A DNA stretch of 64,000 nt from Caulobacter flavus. GTDB taxonomy: Bacteria; Pseudomonadota; Alphaproteobacteria; Caulobacterales; Caulobacteraceae. Of the stretch, positions 36,762 to 45,415 are shown in pieces. Location: the NCBI RefSeq assembly GCF_003722335.1, contig NZ_CP026100.1, forward strand, positions 3,756,001 through 3,820,000. Direction: 5' to 3'. The translations under genes and the position numbers were made by a program. The notes below the pieces were generated by a model. It was not told where the DNA came from. It searched no databases and worked only from the letters and a program-made list of their open reading frames with translations. Every line of letters begins with the position of its first letter. Position 1 is the first letter of the stretch.

Positions 36762-37301
36762 TTACTTCTTGCCCTTGTAGGCCTTCACCGCTTCCATGGT
36801 CTTGGTCACGTGGCCCTGGAAGTTGAGGTCGCTGTAGGTCAGCAGGATCTTGCCGTCCGGCGCGATGACGTAGGAGGTGCGGTTGGACATGTTGTCCTTC
36901 AGCGGCAGCTTGACGTCGTAGCTCTTGATCAGGGCCGGATTGGCGGCGGCGACCGCGAACTTGTCGCGGCAGTGCTCCTTGGAGAAGTCCTTGATGCGGT
37001 CGACATTGCCGCCGGTGACGCCGATCACGGTCGCGCCCAGCTTCTCGAACTCGGGCGTGGCCTCGGCGAACTCGTGGGCTTCGGCCGTGCAGCCCGAGGT
37101 GTAGGCGGCCGGGAAGAAGTACAGCACCACCGGACCCTTCTTGAGAGCCTTGCTGAGCTTGAACTCGAAGTCCTTGCCGGCCAGGGCGGCGGGGGCGGTG
37201 AAGTCGGGGGCCTTGTCGCCGGGCTTCAGGGCCGCCAGGGCGGGCGCGGCGGCCGCCAGGCCGAAGACGGCCAGGGTAGCGGCGAGGGCGAGGCGTTTCA
37301 T
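36762..37301 (-). CDS. Secreted Bcp-type peroxiredoxin
   Basis: A 179-residue thiol peroxidase (AhpC/TSA, Bcp/PrxQ branch) with a Sec signal peptide (MKRLALAATLAVFGLAAAAP, cleavage near ALA), so it should act in the periplasm. The peroxidatic cysteine is Cys71 in AAYTSGCTAEAHEF. The usual Bcp partner five residues later is replaced by His76; another cysteine, Cys111 (KEHCRDKF), is placed like the resolving cysteine of atypical two-Cys Bcp proteins. The upstream in-frame extension lacks sense as protein, and ATG 37301 begins the signal peptide. Confidence 0.85.
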   Translation of the reverse strand: MKRLALAATLAVFGLAAAAPALAALKPGDKAPDFTAPAALAGKDFEFKLSKALKKGPVVLYFFPAAYTSGCTAEAHEFAEATPEFEKLGATVIGVTGGNVDRIKDFSKEHCRDKFAVAAANPALIKSYDVKLPLKDNMSNRTSYVIAPDGKILLTYSDLNFQGHVTKTMEAVKAYKGKK

Positions 37302-37472
37302 CGTGGCGACTCCGAAGGTCATGCGCTGGCCGTAGATACGGCGTGGCCAGCAATGTGGACGCGCCCCTACGGAAAGCAAGTATCGGCAAAACAGCGGTCC
37401 GGCTTGCCCAGTCACCGGCTTTCCCCTAACCCTCCGCGCCCAAGACATTGAATCTTAGAGGAGCGGGCCGTC

Positions 37473-38417
37473 ATGAGCATCGCCTTCATCTTCCCGGGAC
37501 AGGGCAGCCAATCGGTCGGCATGGGCGTCGAGCTGGCGGAGGCCTTCGCGTCCGCCCGCGAGGTGTTCCAGGAAGTCGACGACGCCCTGGGCCAGAAGCT
37601 GTTCCAACTGATGCGCGAAGGTCCCGAGGGCGACCTGACGCTGACCGAGAACGCCCAGCCGGCCCTGATGGCCGTCAGCCTGGCGGTGACCCGCACGCTG
37701 GAGAAGGAATTCGGCGTCGGCGTCGACCGCGCCGCCTTCGTGGCCGGTCACAGCCTGGGCGAATACTCGGCCCTGGCCGCCGCCGGCGCCATCAGCCTGG
37801 CCGACACCGCGCGCCTGCTGAAGCTGCGCGGCCAGGCCATGCAGCGCGCCGTGCCGGTGGGCGAGGGCGCCATGGCCTCGCTGATCGGTCCCAAGACCGA
37901 CATCGCCCTGGCCGAGGCCGCCGCCGCCGCCGGCTCGGAAGTCGGCGTCTGCGTCGTGGCCAACGACAACAACAACGGCAACGTCGTGATCTCGGGCGCC
38001 AAGGCCGCGGTCGACAAGGCCATCGAGAAGGCCAAGGAACTGGGCGCCCGCGCCATTCCGCTGAACGTCTCGGCGCCGTTCCACTGCCCGCTGATGCAGC
38101 CCGCCGCCGACGAGATGGCCGCCGCCCTGGCCAGCGCCACGATCCTGGCCCCGCGCGCCCCGCTGGTCGCCAACGTCACCGCCGCCCCGGTCCACGATCC
38201 GGACGTCATCCGCAAGCTGCTGGTCGAGCAGGTCACCGGCCGCGTCCGCTGGCGCGAGAGCATGACCTGGCTGGCCGGCGAGGGCGGCGTCACCCGCTTC
38301 GCCGAGGCCGGCGCTGGCAAGGTGCTTTCGGGCATGGCCAAGCGCATCGCCCCGGACGCCGAGGCGACCCCGCTGAACACGCCGGCGGACCTCGAAGCGT
38401 TCGCGGCTTCTCTCTAA
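37473..38417 (+). CDS. fabD: FabD, malonyl-CoA:ACP transacylase
   Basis: A 314-residue enzyme that loads malonyl groups onto ACP. The N-terminus IAFIFPGQGSQSVGMG, nucleophile Ser94 in GHSLGEYSA, and the catalytic His in NVSAPFHCPLM are all present. GAGGAGCGGG precedes the ATG. It opens a plus-strand series fabD-fabG-acpP-fabF that provides the elongation machinery also used by FabZ, LpxA and LpxD at the start of the window. Confidence 0.97.
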   Translation: MSIAFIFPGQGSQSVGMGVELAEAFASAREVFQEVDDALGQKLFQLMREGPEGDLTLTENAQPALMAVSLAVTRTLEKEFGVGVDRAAFVAGHSLGEYSALAAAGAISLADTARLLKLRGQAMQRAVPVGEGAMASLIGPKTDIALAEAAAAAGSEVGVCVVANDNNNGNVVISGAKAAVDKAIEKAKELGARAIPLNVSAPFHCPLMQPAADEMAAALASATILAPRAPLVANVTAAPVHDPDVIRKLLVEQVTGRVRWRESMTWLAGEGGVTRFAEAGAGKVLSGMAKRIAPDAEATPLNTPADLEAFAASL

Positions 38418-38435
38418 TTCGAAGGAAGGCAGACC

Positions 38436-39176
38436 ATGTTTGATCTGACCGGCAAGACCGCCCTCGTCACCGGCGCCACCGGCGGTATCGGCGGCGCCAT
38501 CGCCCGCGCCCTGCACGGCCAGGGCGCCCACGTCGTGCTCTCGGGCACTCGCGAATCGGCGCTGACCGAGCTGAAGAACGAGCTGGGCGAGCGCGCCTCG
38601 TTCGTCGTGGCGAATCTGTCCGACGCCGAAGCCGTCGACGGCCTGGTGGCCAAGGCCGAGGAAGCCGCCGGCGCCCCGCTCGACATCGTCATCGCCAACG
38701 CCGGCATCACCCGCGACGGCCTGATCGTGCGCATGAAGGACGAGGACTGGGACACCGTCATCAAGGTGAACCTGGAAGGCTATTTCCGCCTGGCCCGCGC
38801 CGCGGCCAAGGGCATGATGAAGCGCCGTGCCGGCCGCATCATCGGCATCACCTCGATCGTGGGCGTCACCGGCAACCCCGGCCAGACCAACTACGCGGCC
38901 TCCAAGGCCGGAATGATCGGGTTTTCCAAGGCCTTGGCCCAGGAACTGGCCAGCCGCGGCGTGACCGTCAACTGCGTCGCCCCCGGCTTCATCGCCAGCC
39001 CGATGACCGACGCCCTGAACGACCAGCAGAAGGCCGGCATCCTGTCGACCATTCCGGCCGGAAAGCTGGGCGAAGGGAGCGATATCGCCGCCGCCTGCGT
39101 TTACCTGGCTAGCGATCAGGGTGGTTACGTCACCGGTCAGACCTTGCACGTCAACGGCGGCATGGCCATGATCTGA
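38436..39176 (+). CDS. fabG: FabG, 3-oxoacyl-ACP reductase
   Basis: A 246-residue SDR enzyme reducing beta-ketoacyl-ACP with NADPH. TGATGGIGGAIA is the cofactor loop, NAGITRDGLI contains the Asn, and the Ser-Tyr-Lys triad appears as ITSIVGVTG and YAASKAGM. The C-terminus VTGQTLHVNGGMAM is characteristic of FabG. It follows fabD by 18 bases with AAGGAAGG upstream of the ATG. Confidence 0.97.
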   Translation: MFDLTGKTALVTGATGGIGGAIARALHGQGAHVVLSGTRESALTELKNELGERASFVVANLSDAEAVDGLVAKAEEAAGAPLDIVIANAGITRDGLIVRMKDEDWDTVIKVNLEGYFRLARAAAKGMMKRRAGRIIGITSIVGVTGNPGQTNYAASKAGMIGFSKALAQELASRGVTVNCVAPGFIASPMTDALNDQQKAGILSTIPAGKLGEGSDIAAACVYLASDQGGYVTGQTLHVNGGMAMI

Positions 39177-39272
39177 GCGAACGCCGCCTTGGTCCACAAT
39201 GGCCATGCTTCTTCGCGGCTGACCCGCTGGTCACCCGAAAAGGAACGTGATAGGCGGTGACCCGACATCTCG

Positions 39273-39320
39273 CGGACGGTGGAACAGATTTCATACCGTC
39301 CGTGGGGTAAACAGATTTCA
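39273..39320 (+). promoter_or_regulatory. acpP leader: hairpin plus 11-base direct repeat
   Basis: CGGACGGT and ACCGTCCG (39273-39280, 39295-39302) form a perfect 8-bp stem, and AACAGATTTCA occurs twice, at 39283-39293 in the loop and at 39310-39320 just before the acpP ribosome-binding site. The 27-base repeat spacing and position suggest control of acpP, at DNA or RNA level; no known regulator motif is recognised. Confidence 0.45.
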
Positions 39321-39338
39321 AAACGAGGGACTAACAGA

Positions 39339-39578
39339 ATGTCCGACATTCTCGAGCGCGTGCGTAAGATCGTCATCGAACACCTGGATGCCGATCCCGA
39401 GAAGGTCACCGAGAAGGCCAGCTTCATCGACGACCTGGGCGCCGACAGCCTCGACAACGTCGAGCTCGTGATGGCGTTCGAAGAAGAATTCGACATCGAA
39501 ATTCCGGACGACGCCGCCGAGCACATCCAGACGGTTGGCGACGCCGTGAAGTTCATCACGGAAAAGACCGGCGCCTAA
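39339..39578 (+). CDS. acpP: Acyl carrier protein
   Basis: A 79-residue acidic carrier for growing acyl chains. The phosphopantetheine attachment site is Ser37 in [13 protein letters not shown], and the helix [15 protein letters not shown] is typical. ATG 39339 has ACGAGGGA upstream; the longer open frame would translate the leader. Its 162-base upstream region contains a hairpin and direct repeats, suggesting separate control from fabG, and a terminator follows. Confidence 0.98.
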   Translation: MSDILERVRKIVIEHLDADPEKVTEKASFIDDLGADSLDNVELVMAFEEEFDIEIPDDAAEHIQTVGDAVKFITEKTGA

Positions 39579-39620
39579 GGGCGTCGGGTTCGTACCCTCA
39601 CGGGCGAACAGCACTATCAG

Positions 39621-39666
39621 CCGCCGCGCAGCACGGGCTCTTGCCATCGTGCGCGCGGCGGTTTTC
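39621..39666 (+). terminator. Rho-independent terminator after acpP
   Basis: CCGCCGCGC-A-GCACG pairs with CGTGC-GCGCGGCGG (39621-39635 with 39648-39661) around a 12-base loop, followed by TTTTC. It lies 43 bases after the acpP stop and before the fabF promoter region. Confidence 0.8.
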
Positions 39667-39753
39667 GTATGTGGCCGAGATTCGCGTCGCAACCTGGCCT
39701 GAGGCTTTAGTCTTTCGTCCAGGCCGGCGCGTCGGAAGGTTTGGGAGCAATCC

Positions 39754-41034
39754 ATGCGTAGAGTCGTCGTCACCGGGCTGGGCCTGCTGACTCCTCTGGG
39801 CCAGGGCGTCGAGGTGTCCTGGAAGAACATTCTGGCCGGCAAGTCCGGCGCCGGCCGCATCACCGCCTTCGATCCGACCGACTATGCCTGCCAGGTCGCC
39901 TGCGAAGTGCCGCGGGTCGACGGTCGCGGCGGCGGCGGTCCGGACGTCGAAGGATCGTTCGATCCCGACCAGACCATGAGCCCGCGCGACCAGAAGCGCG
40001 TCGACGACTTCATCCTGTACGGCATCGCCGCCGCGGACGAAGCCGTGAAGGACTCGGGCTGGGTTCCGGAAACCGAGGAAGACAAGTGGCGCACCGGCGT
40101 CATCCTGGGCTCGGGCATCGGCGGCCTGTCGACCATCGCCGACACCGCCCTGGAGCTGGAAGCCAAGGGCCCGCGCCGCGTCAGCCCGTTCTTCATCTCC
40201 TCGGCCCTGATCAACCTGATCTCGGGCCAGGTCTCGATCCGTCACGGCTTCAAGGGCCCCAACCACGCCGTGGTCACGGCCTGCGCCACCGGCGCTCACG
40301 CCATCGGCGACGCCGCGCGCCTGATCAAGTACGGCGACGCCGACGTGATGGTCGCCGGCGGCGCGGAAGCGGCCGTCTGCAAGCTGGGCATCGCCGGCTT
40401 CATCGCCTGCCGCGCCGTGGCCACCGACTTCAACGACACGCCCGAGAAGGCCTCGCGTCCCTATGACAAGGATCGCGGCGGCTTCGTCATGGGCGAGGGC
40501 GCCGGCGTCGTCGTGCTCGAGGAGTACGAGCACGCCAAGGCGCGCGGCGCGAAGATCTACGCCGAAGTGGTCGGCTACGGCCTGTCGGGCGACGCCTATC
40601 ACATCACCGCCCCGTCGGAAGACGGCGAAGGCGGCGGCCGCGCCCTGGCGGCGGCCGTCAAGGACGCGGGCCTCCAGCCCTCGGACATCGACTACATCAA
40701 CGCCCACGGCACCTCGACCATGGCCGACGGCCTGGAAGCCGGCGCCGTGGCCCGCTTCCTTGGCGATCACGCCAAGAACGTGGTGATGTCGTCGACCAAG
40801 TCGATGACCGGCCACCTGCTGGGCGCGGCCGGCGCGATCGAGTCGATCTTCTCGATCCTGGCCATCCGCGACCAGGTGGCGCCGCCGACCATCAACCTCG
40901 ACAATCCCGACGTCGACGTGCCGATGAACCTGGCGCCCCACAAGGCCGTGCCGATGAAAATCGACGTGGCCGTGTCCAACAGCTTCGGCTTCGGCGGCAC
41001 CAACGCCTCCGTCGTGTTCCGTAAAATCTCGTGA
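39754..41034 (+). CDS. fabF: FabF, 3-oxoacyl-ACP synthase II
   Basis: A 426-residue condensing enzyme for chain elongation. The nucleophile cysteine lies in VVTACATGAHAIGDA, and the two catalytic histidines in YINAHGTSTMADG and KSMTGHLLGAAG. The N-terminus RRVVVTGLGLLTPLGQGV and the C-terminal FGFGGTNASVVF are standard. It has its own upstream region after the acpP terminator, and its stop overlaps mltG by four bases. Confidence 0.97.
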   Translation: MRRVVVTGLGLLTPLGQGVEVSWKNILAGKSGAGRITAFDPTDYACQVACEVPRVDGRGGGGPDVEGSFDPDQTMSPRDQKRVDDFILYGIAAADEAVKDSGWVPETEEDKWRTGVILGSGIGGLSTIADTALELEAKGPRRVSPFFISSALINLISGQVSIRHGFKGPNHAVVTACATGAHAIGDAARLIKYGDADVMVAGGAEAAVCKLGIAGFIACRAVATDFNDTPEKASRPYDKDRGGFVMGEGAGVVVLEEYEHAKARGAKIYAEVVGYGLSGDAYHITAPSEDGEGGGRALAAAVKDAGLQPSDIDYINAHGTSTMADGLEAGAVARFLGDHAKNVVMSSTKSMTGHLLGAAGAIESIFSILAIRDQVAPPTINLDNPDVDVPMNLAPHKAVPMKIDVAVSNSFGFGGTNASVVFRKIS

Positions 41035-42128
41035 GCCGGGCGCCGCGTCCGCAAAAGAAGGCCGCGGCGCCCAAGCGGGCGTCGAAGGCCCGCAAGCGGG
41101 AGACCGCCACCCTGGGACGTCGCCTGGCCGCCATGGCCGGCGGCGGCCTCGTGGTCGTCGCGGTCGCGGCCCTCGCCGTCGGCGGCGGGGCCGTCTGGCT
41201 CTACGGCGGGCCCGGCCCCAAGGCCAAGAACGGCGAGTACACCTCGGTGGTGCTGCGTCGCGGCGCCAGCGTCTCGGAGATCGCCGGGGCCCTGGAAGCC
41301 GGCGGGGCGATCCGCTCGTCGTCGCTGTTCCTGACCGCCGCCCAGATCACCGGCGCGGCGCGTCGGCTGAAGGCCGGCGAATACGAATTCCCCAATCGCG
41401 CTTCGCTCTCCACCGTCCTGGCCATGGTCCGCGACGGCAAGGTGGTGCGCCACCAGGTCACCGTGCCCGAGGGCGTGACCTCGGAAATGGTCGTCGAGAT
41501 CCTGCAGCGCTCGCCGGTGCTGGTCGGCGACGTGCCGACCCCGCCGGAAGGCGCCGTCCTGCCCGAGACCTACCAGGTCGAGCGCGGCGAGGAGCGGGCC
41601 GCCGTCTTGCAGCGGATGATGGACGACCGCGACAAGGTGCTGAACGCCCTCTGGGAGCAGCGCCAGCAGGGCCTGCCGTTCCAGACCAAGGACGAGGCCG
41701 TCACCCTGGCCTCGATCGTCGAGAAGGAGACGGCGCTGGCCAGCGAGCGTCCGCGCGTGGCGGCCCTGTTCACCAATCGCCTGCGCTTAGGGATGCGCCT
41801 GGATACCGACCCGACGGTGATCTACGGCATCACCCGGGGCCGGCCGCTGGGCCGGGGCCTGCGCCGGTCGGAACTGGACGCCTTCACGCCCTACAACACC
41901 TACAAGATCACCGGCCTGCCGCCGACGCCGATCGCCAACCCGGGCCGCGAGGCCCTGGCGGCGGTGATGAACCCGCCCAAGACCGACGAGCTCTACTTCG
42001 TCGCCGACGGCACCGGCGGCCACGTCTTCGCCAGGACCTACGAAGAGCACGAGCGCAACGTCGCCCAATGGCGGCAGATCGAACGCCAGGCCAAGGCCGC
42101 CACGGCCTCGGCAACCGCGGGGAACTGA
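41031..42128 (+). CDS. mltG: MltG, endolytic murein transglycosylase
   Basis: A 365-residue inner membrane protein (YceG family) proposed to release growing glycan strands. A basic cytoplasmic start (RPQKKAAAPKRASKARKRET) is followed by one membrane helix at about residues 35-58, a LysM-like region (SVVLRRGASVSEIAGALE), and the catalytic domain with Glu in LASIVEKETALASERPRVAA and the motif DTDPTVIYGIT. It overlaps fabF by four bases; fabF-mltG adjacency (with pabC elsewhere) is a common proteobacterial order. Confidence 0.95.
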   Translation: MSRAPRPQKKAAAPKRASKARKRETATLGRRLAAMAGGGLVVVAVAALAVGGGAVWLYGGPGPKAKNGEYTSVVLRRGASVSEIAGALEAGGAIRSSSLFLTAAQITGAARRLKAGEYEFPNRASLSTVLAMVRDGKVVRHQVTVPEGVTSEMVVEILQRSPVLVGDVPTPPEGAVLPETYQVERGEERAAVLQRMMDDRDKVLNALWEQRQQGLPFQTKDEAVTLASIVEKETALASERPRVAALFTNRLRLGMRLDTDPTVIYGITRGRPLGRGLRRSELDAFTPYNTYKITGLPPTPIANPGREALAAVMNPPKTDELYFVADGTGGHVFARTYEEHERNVAQWRQIERQAKAATASATAGN

Positions 42129-42130
42129 AG

Positions 42131-43012
42131 ATGGCGCTCTCGGGCATGACCGGTTTCGCGCGCGTCGAGGGCGCTCTGGGCGACTGGAGCTGGGCCGTCG
42201 AGGCGCGCAGCGTCAACGGCCGAAACCTCGAGACCCGCTTCCGGGGCCCGCCGGGTCTGGAAAGCCTCGACCGGGCCGCCCGCGACGGCGCGCAGGCCCG
42301 CTTCCAGCGCGGCCAGCTGACGCTGGGCGTCCAGGCCCGCAAGGCCGAGGCCGCCGCCGCGCCGCAGGTCAATGTCGAGGTGCTCGAGCGCTACCTGAAG
42401 GCCGGTTCGCCCTACGTCGCCACCGGCATGGTCGGCAAGCCCAGCCTGGACGGCCTGCTGGCCCTGCGCGGCGTCATCGAGGTCCGCGAGGACGACGAGG
42501 ACGCAGAAGCCCGCGCCGCCCTGGAAGCCGCCATCGCCGCCAGCATCCATCAGGCCCTCGACGGCCTGAAGGCCGCGCGGCTGGAGGAGGGCGCCTCGCT
42601 CTCGCCGGTGCTCTCGAGCCTGGTCGACCGCATCGAGACCCTCACGGGCCTCGCCGCCGCCGAGGCCGAGGGCCAGCCGGCGATCCTCAAGCAGCGCTTC
42701 GAGCGCCGCATGTCCGAACTTCTGGGCGAAAGCGCCTCGCAGGACCGCATCCTGCAGGAAGCCGCCGCCCTGGCCGTCAAGGCCGACGTCCGCGAGGAGC
42801 TTGACCGTTTGGCCGGGCACGTGGCCGCCGCGCGCACCCTGCTGTCCAGCGACGGCGCCTCGGGCCGCCGCCTGGACTTCCTCTCGCAGGAGTTCATGCG
42901 CGAGGCCAACACCCTCTGCAGCAAGTCGGCGCTCGCCGCGCTGACCGCCCACGGCCTGGAACTCAAGGCCACGATCGAACAGTTTCGCGAACAGGTTCAG
43001 AATGTCGAATAA
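42131..43012 (+). CDS. YicC family endoribonuclease-like protein
   Basis: A 293-residue protein with the YicC N-terminus (SGMTGFARVEG, then EARSVNGRNLETRFR) and C-terminal domain ending in GRRLDFLSQEFMREANTL, followed by the signature SKSALAALTAHGLELKATIE. YicC proteins are RNases involved in small RNA turnover and have long been found beside gmk. The start is the ATG at 42131, two bases after mltG; the C-terminus overlaps gmk by 11 bases. Confidence 0.94.
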   Translation: MALSGMTGFARVEGALGDWSWAVEARSVNGRNLETRFRGPPGLESLDRAARDGAQARFQRGQLTLGVQARKAEAAAAPQVNVEVLERYLKAGSPYVATGMVGKPSLDGLLALRGVIEVREDDEDAEARAALEAAIAASIHQALDGLKAARLEEGASLSPVLSSLVDRIETLTGLAAAEAEGQPAILKQRFERRMSELLGESASQDRILQEAAALAVKADVREELDRLAGHVAAARTLLSSDGASGRRLDFLSQEFMREANTLCSKSALAALTAHGLELKATIEQFREQVQNVE

Positions 43013-43658
43013 CCCGGCCGAGAAGAGCGGGCGCAAGCACCGCGGCCTCCTGCTGATGGTCGTGGCGCCGTCGGGCGTCGGCAAGACCTCGCTGACCCGC
43101 CGCCTGGTGGCCGACCACGGCGACCTGCACCTGTCGATCAGCGCCACCACCCGCGAGCCGCGCCCGGGCGAGCACGACGGCCGCGACTACCACTTCGTCT
43201 CCAAGGACAAGTTCCAGGAGATGATCGCGCAGGACGCCTTCTACGAGTGGGCCGAGGTCTACGGGAACTATTACGGCAGCCCCAAGGCCCCGATCGTGGC
43301 CTCGCTGGAGAACGGCGAGAGCGTGCTGTTCGACATCGACTTCCAGGGCGCCATGAAGGTGCACGCCCAGGCCGGTCCCGACAGCGTGCTGGTCTACATC
43401 CTGCCGCCGTCGCTGGCCGAGATGAGCCGCCGCCTGCACGCCCGCAGCCAGGACAGCGAGGAAGTCATCGCCCGGCGCCTGTCGCGCGCCAAGGACGAGG
43501 TCGCCGCCTGGGAGAAGTTCGACTACGTCGTGCTCAACGACGACTTCGACAAGGCCTATGCCGACCTCGCCCACATCTACCACGCCGAACGCCAGAAGCG
43601 CTCGCGCAACCCCTGGATCGGCGACCTGGTCGGCGACCTGCTGGCGGAAGATATCTGA
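43002..43658 (+). CDS. gmk: Gmk, guanylate kinase
   Basis: A 218-residue kinase converting GMP to GDP. The P-loop is APSGVGKTSL, followed by ISATTREPRPGEHDGRDYHF (GMP-binding), FYEWAEVYGNYYG, VLFDIDFQGA and the lid RRLHARSQDSEEVIARRL. It starts inside yicC, so the two are probably coupled. It ends the plus-strand fab-mltG-yicC-gmk run, 17 bases before the stop of a convergent response regulator. Confidence 0.97.
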   Translation: MSNNPAEKSGRKHRGLLLMVVAPSGVGKTSLTRRLVADHGDLHLSISATTREPRPGEHDGRDYHFVSKDKFQEMIAQDAFYEWAEVYGNYYGSPKAPIVASLENGESVLFDIDFQGAMKVHAQAGPDSVLVYILPPSLAEMSRRLHARSQDSEEVIARRLSRAKDEVAAWEKFDYVVLNDDFDKAYADLAHIYHAERQKRSRNPWIGDLVGDLLAEDI

Positions 43659-43675
43659 GGCCCCTTGCGGGCCCC

Positions 43676-44074
43676 TCAGTAGTGGAAGCTGCCGCTCTCG
43701 CGCGGCTGGATCAGCTCCCGGGCCCGCAGCACCAGCTGCACGGGCGTGAACGGCTTCATCATGTAGGTCGTCGCGCCCGCGCTCATGGCCTCGACCACGC
43801 GGTCCAGGCGCCGCTCGCCGGTCATGATCACCACCGGCACCTCGCGGCCCCAGTCGCTGACCCGCAGCCGGCGCAGCACCTCGATCCCCGTCTCGCCCGG
43901 CATCCGCACGTCGAGGAAGACGATCGCCGGATGACGGTCCTGCACGTCGGCCAGCAGACGCTGGGCGTCCTCCGCCGTCTCGACGTCGAAGCCGCCCTCC
44001 TCGAGCGCGGTCGACACGAATTCCAGCATCAGCGTGTCGTCGTCGATCACCAGGGCCAGGGGGCGGGACGTCAT
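43676..44074 (-). CDS. Single-domain response regulator
   Basis: A 132-residue CheY-like receiver with no output domain. The acidic pocket is VIDDD, the phosphoacceptor Asp is in IVFLDVRMPG, the switch Thr in VVIMTGE and the Lys in YMMKPF, so all active-site residues are intact. I prefer ATG 44074, which has GTGGAG seven bases upstream; a GTG at 44086 would add four residues. It follows a second receiver gene on the same strand by 19 bases. No histidine kinase is adjacent. Confidence 0.88.
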   Translation of the reverse strand: MTSRPLALVIDDDTLMLEFVSTALEEGGFDVETAEDAQRLLADVQDRHPAIVFLDVRMPGETGIEVLRRLRVSDWGREVPVVIMTGERRLDRVVEAMSAGATTYMMKPFTPVQLVLRARELIQPRESGSFHY

Positions 44075-44093
44075 CGGGAACTCCACGGACGCG

Positions 44094-44498
44094 TCACAGC
44101 CAGACGCGGGACTGATTCTTGGTCGCCGCCCGCACCCGGGCCAGCAGGTCGTCGGCGGCGAACGGCTTGAGCACGTAGCCGACGGCGCCGGCCTCCATGG
44201 CGGCCTTGACGTTCGCCCCGGCCGCCGAGGCGGTTATCATGATCGCCGGGATCGTCTTCAACCGCTTTTCCGTCCGCAGCCGCCGCAGCAGCGTCAGGCC
44301 GTTGATCTCCGGCAGGCCGACGTCGAGCAGGAACAGGTGCGGCGGCTTGCGAAGGGCCGACGCCAGGGCGTCCTCGGCGTTGTGGGCGACGTCCACGGCG
44401 AAGCCCTCCATCTCCAGCCGCAGCCGGACGAACTCGGTCACCAGCGGGTCGTCGTCGACAACCAGCACGAGATGTTGCTGCTCGGGCGCGGGCTGCAT
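44094..44498 (-). CDS. Single-domain response regulator
   Basis: A 134-residue receiver-only protein with VVDDD, the phosphoacceptor Asp in LFLLDVGLPEING, the Thr of IMITASAAGANV and the Lys in YVLKPFAADDL. It is the upstream member of a tandem pair. The pair shares only the general receiver pattern, so they seem to be old paralogues, not a recent duplication. The rsmA gene lies further along the same strand direction but on the far side of a 51-base gap, so whether they share a transcript is unclear. Confidence 0.88.
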   Translation of the reverse strand: MQPAPEQQHLVLVVDDDPLVTEFVRLRLEMEGFAVDVAHNAEDALASALRKPPHLFLLDVGLPEINGLTLLRRLRTEKRLKTIPAIMITASAAGANVKAAMEAGAVGYVLKPFAADDLLARVRAATKNQSRVWL

Positions 44499-44549
44499 GC
44501 GGTCAAGATTCCCTCGCCGGCCGCCGAATGCAAGCCGTGGTGGAGGAGA

Positions 44550-45383
44550 TCAGGCCTTCAGCAGCGCCGCGGCCAAGGCCTGGAAGCCCTCGATCGGGAT
44601 CGTCTCGGCGCGGGCGTCGGGGTCGATGCCCGCCCCCTCGCACAGCGCGCCGCCGCCGATCGGCTTGAGGCTGGAGCGCAGCATCTTGCGGCGCTGGCCG
44701 AACGCCGCGGCCGTCACCCGTTCCAGCGCCGCGACCAGGGCCTTGTCGGGCGCGGGGGCGAGCGGCACGAGGCGCGCCACCGCCGAGGCCACCTTGGGCG
44801 GCGGGGTGAAGGCGCGGGCGGGCAGGTCCATGACCACCCTGGCCGTGCAGATCGTCTGGGCCAGCACCGCCAGCCGTCCGTAGGCGTCGTCGCCGTCCTG
44901 GGCGGCGATGCGGTCGGCGACCTCCTTCTGGAACATCAGGGTCATCGACAGCGGCCGGAAGGGGCCCGTCAGCCAGTTGATCAGCAACTGGGTGCCGACG
45001 TTGTAGGGCAGGTTCGACACCATGTGCGCCGGGCCGCCCTGCGCCAGGGCCGCCATGTCGGCGCGCAGGGCGTCGCCCTCGACCAGGGTCAGGCGACCGT
45101 CGGCGGCGTCGGCCAGTTCGCCCAGCAGCGGCAGGAACCGGCTGTCCTTCTCCACCGCCACCACCTTGGCGCCGGTCTCCAGCAGCGCCCGCGTCAGGCC
45201 GCCGGGGCCGGGGCCCACCTCGATCACGGTGTCGCCTTCGCCGACCTCGGCCAGGCGCGCGATCTTGCGGGTGATGTTGAGGTCTAGCAGGAAGTGCTGG
45301 CCGAAGCTCTTGCGGGCCAGAAGGCCGTGGCGCTCGAGCGCCTCACGCAGCGGCGGCAGGTCGGCGAGGGAAGGGGACGTCAT
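44550..45383 (-). CDS. rsmA: RsmA (KsgA), 16S rRNA dimethyladenosine transferase
   Basis: A 277-residue SAM methyltransferase that dimethylates the two adenines near the 3' end of 16S rRNA. Family motifs are KSFGQHFLLDLNI, VIEVGPGPGGLTRALL (SAM site), EGDAL, and the catalytic NLPYNVGT. It is downstream of pdxA by 32 bases; the surA-pdxA-rsmA order is the same as in E. coli. Confidence 0.97.
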   Translation of the reverse strand: MTSPSLADLPPLREALERHGLLARKSFGQHFLLDLNITRKIARLAEVGEGDTVIEVGPGPGGLTRALLETGAKVVAVEKDSRFLPLLGELADAADGRLTLVEGDALRADMAALAQGGPAHMVSNLPYNVGTQLLINWLTGPFRPLSMTLMFQKEVADRIAAQDGDDAYGRLAVLAQTICTARVVMDLPARAFTPPPKVASAVARLVPLAPAPDKALVAALERVTAAAFGQRRKMLRSSLKPIGGGALCEGAGIDPDARAETIPIEGFQALAAALLKA

Positions 45384-45415
45384 GGCCCCCGTCTAGATCG
45401 AAACGCGTCGAAAGC

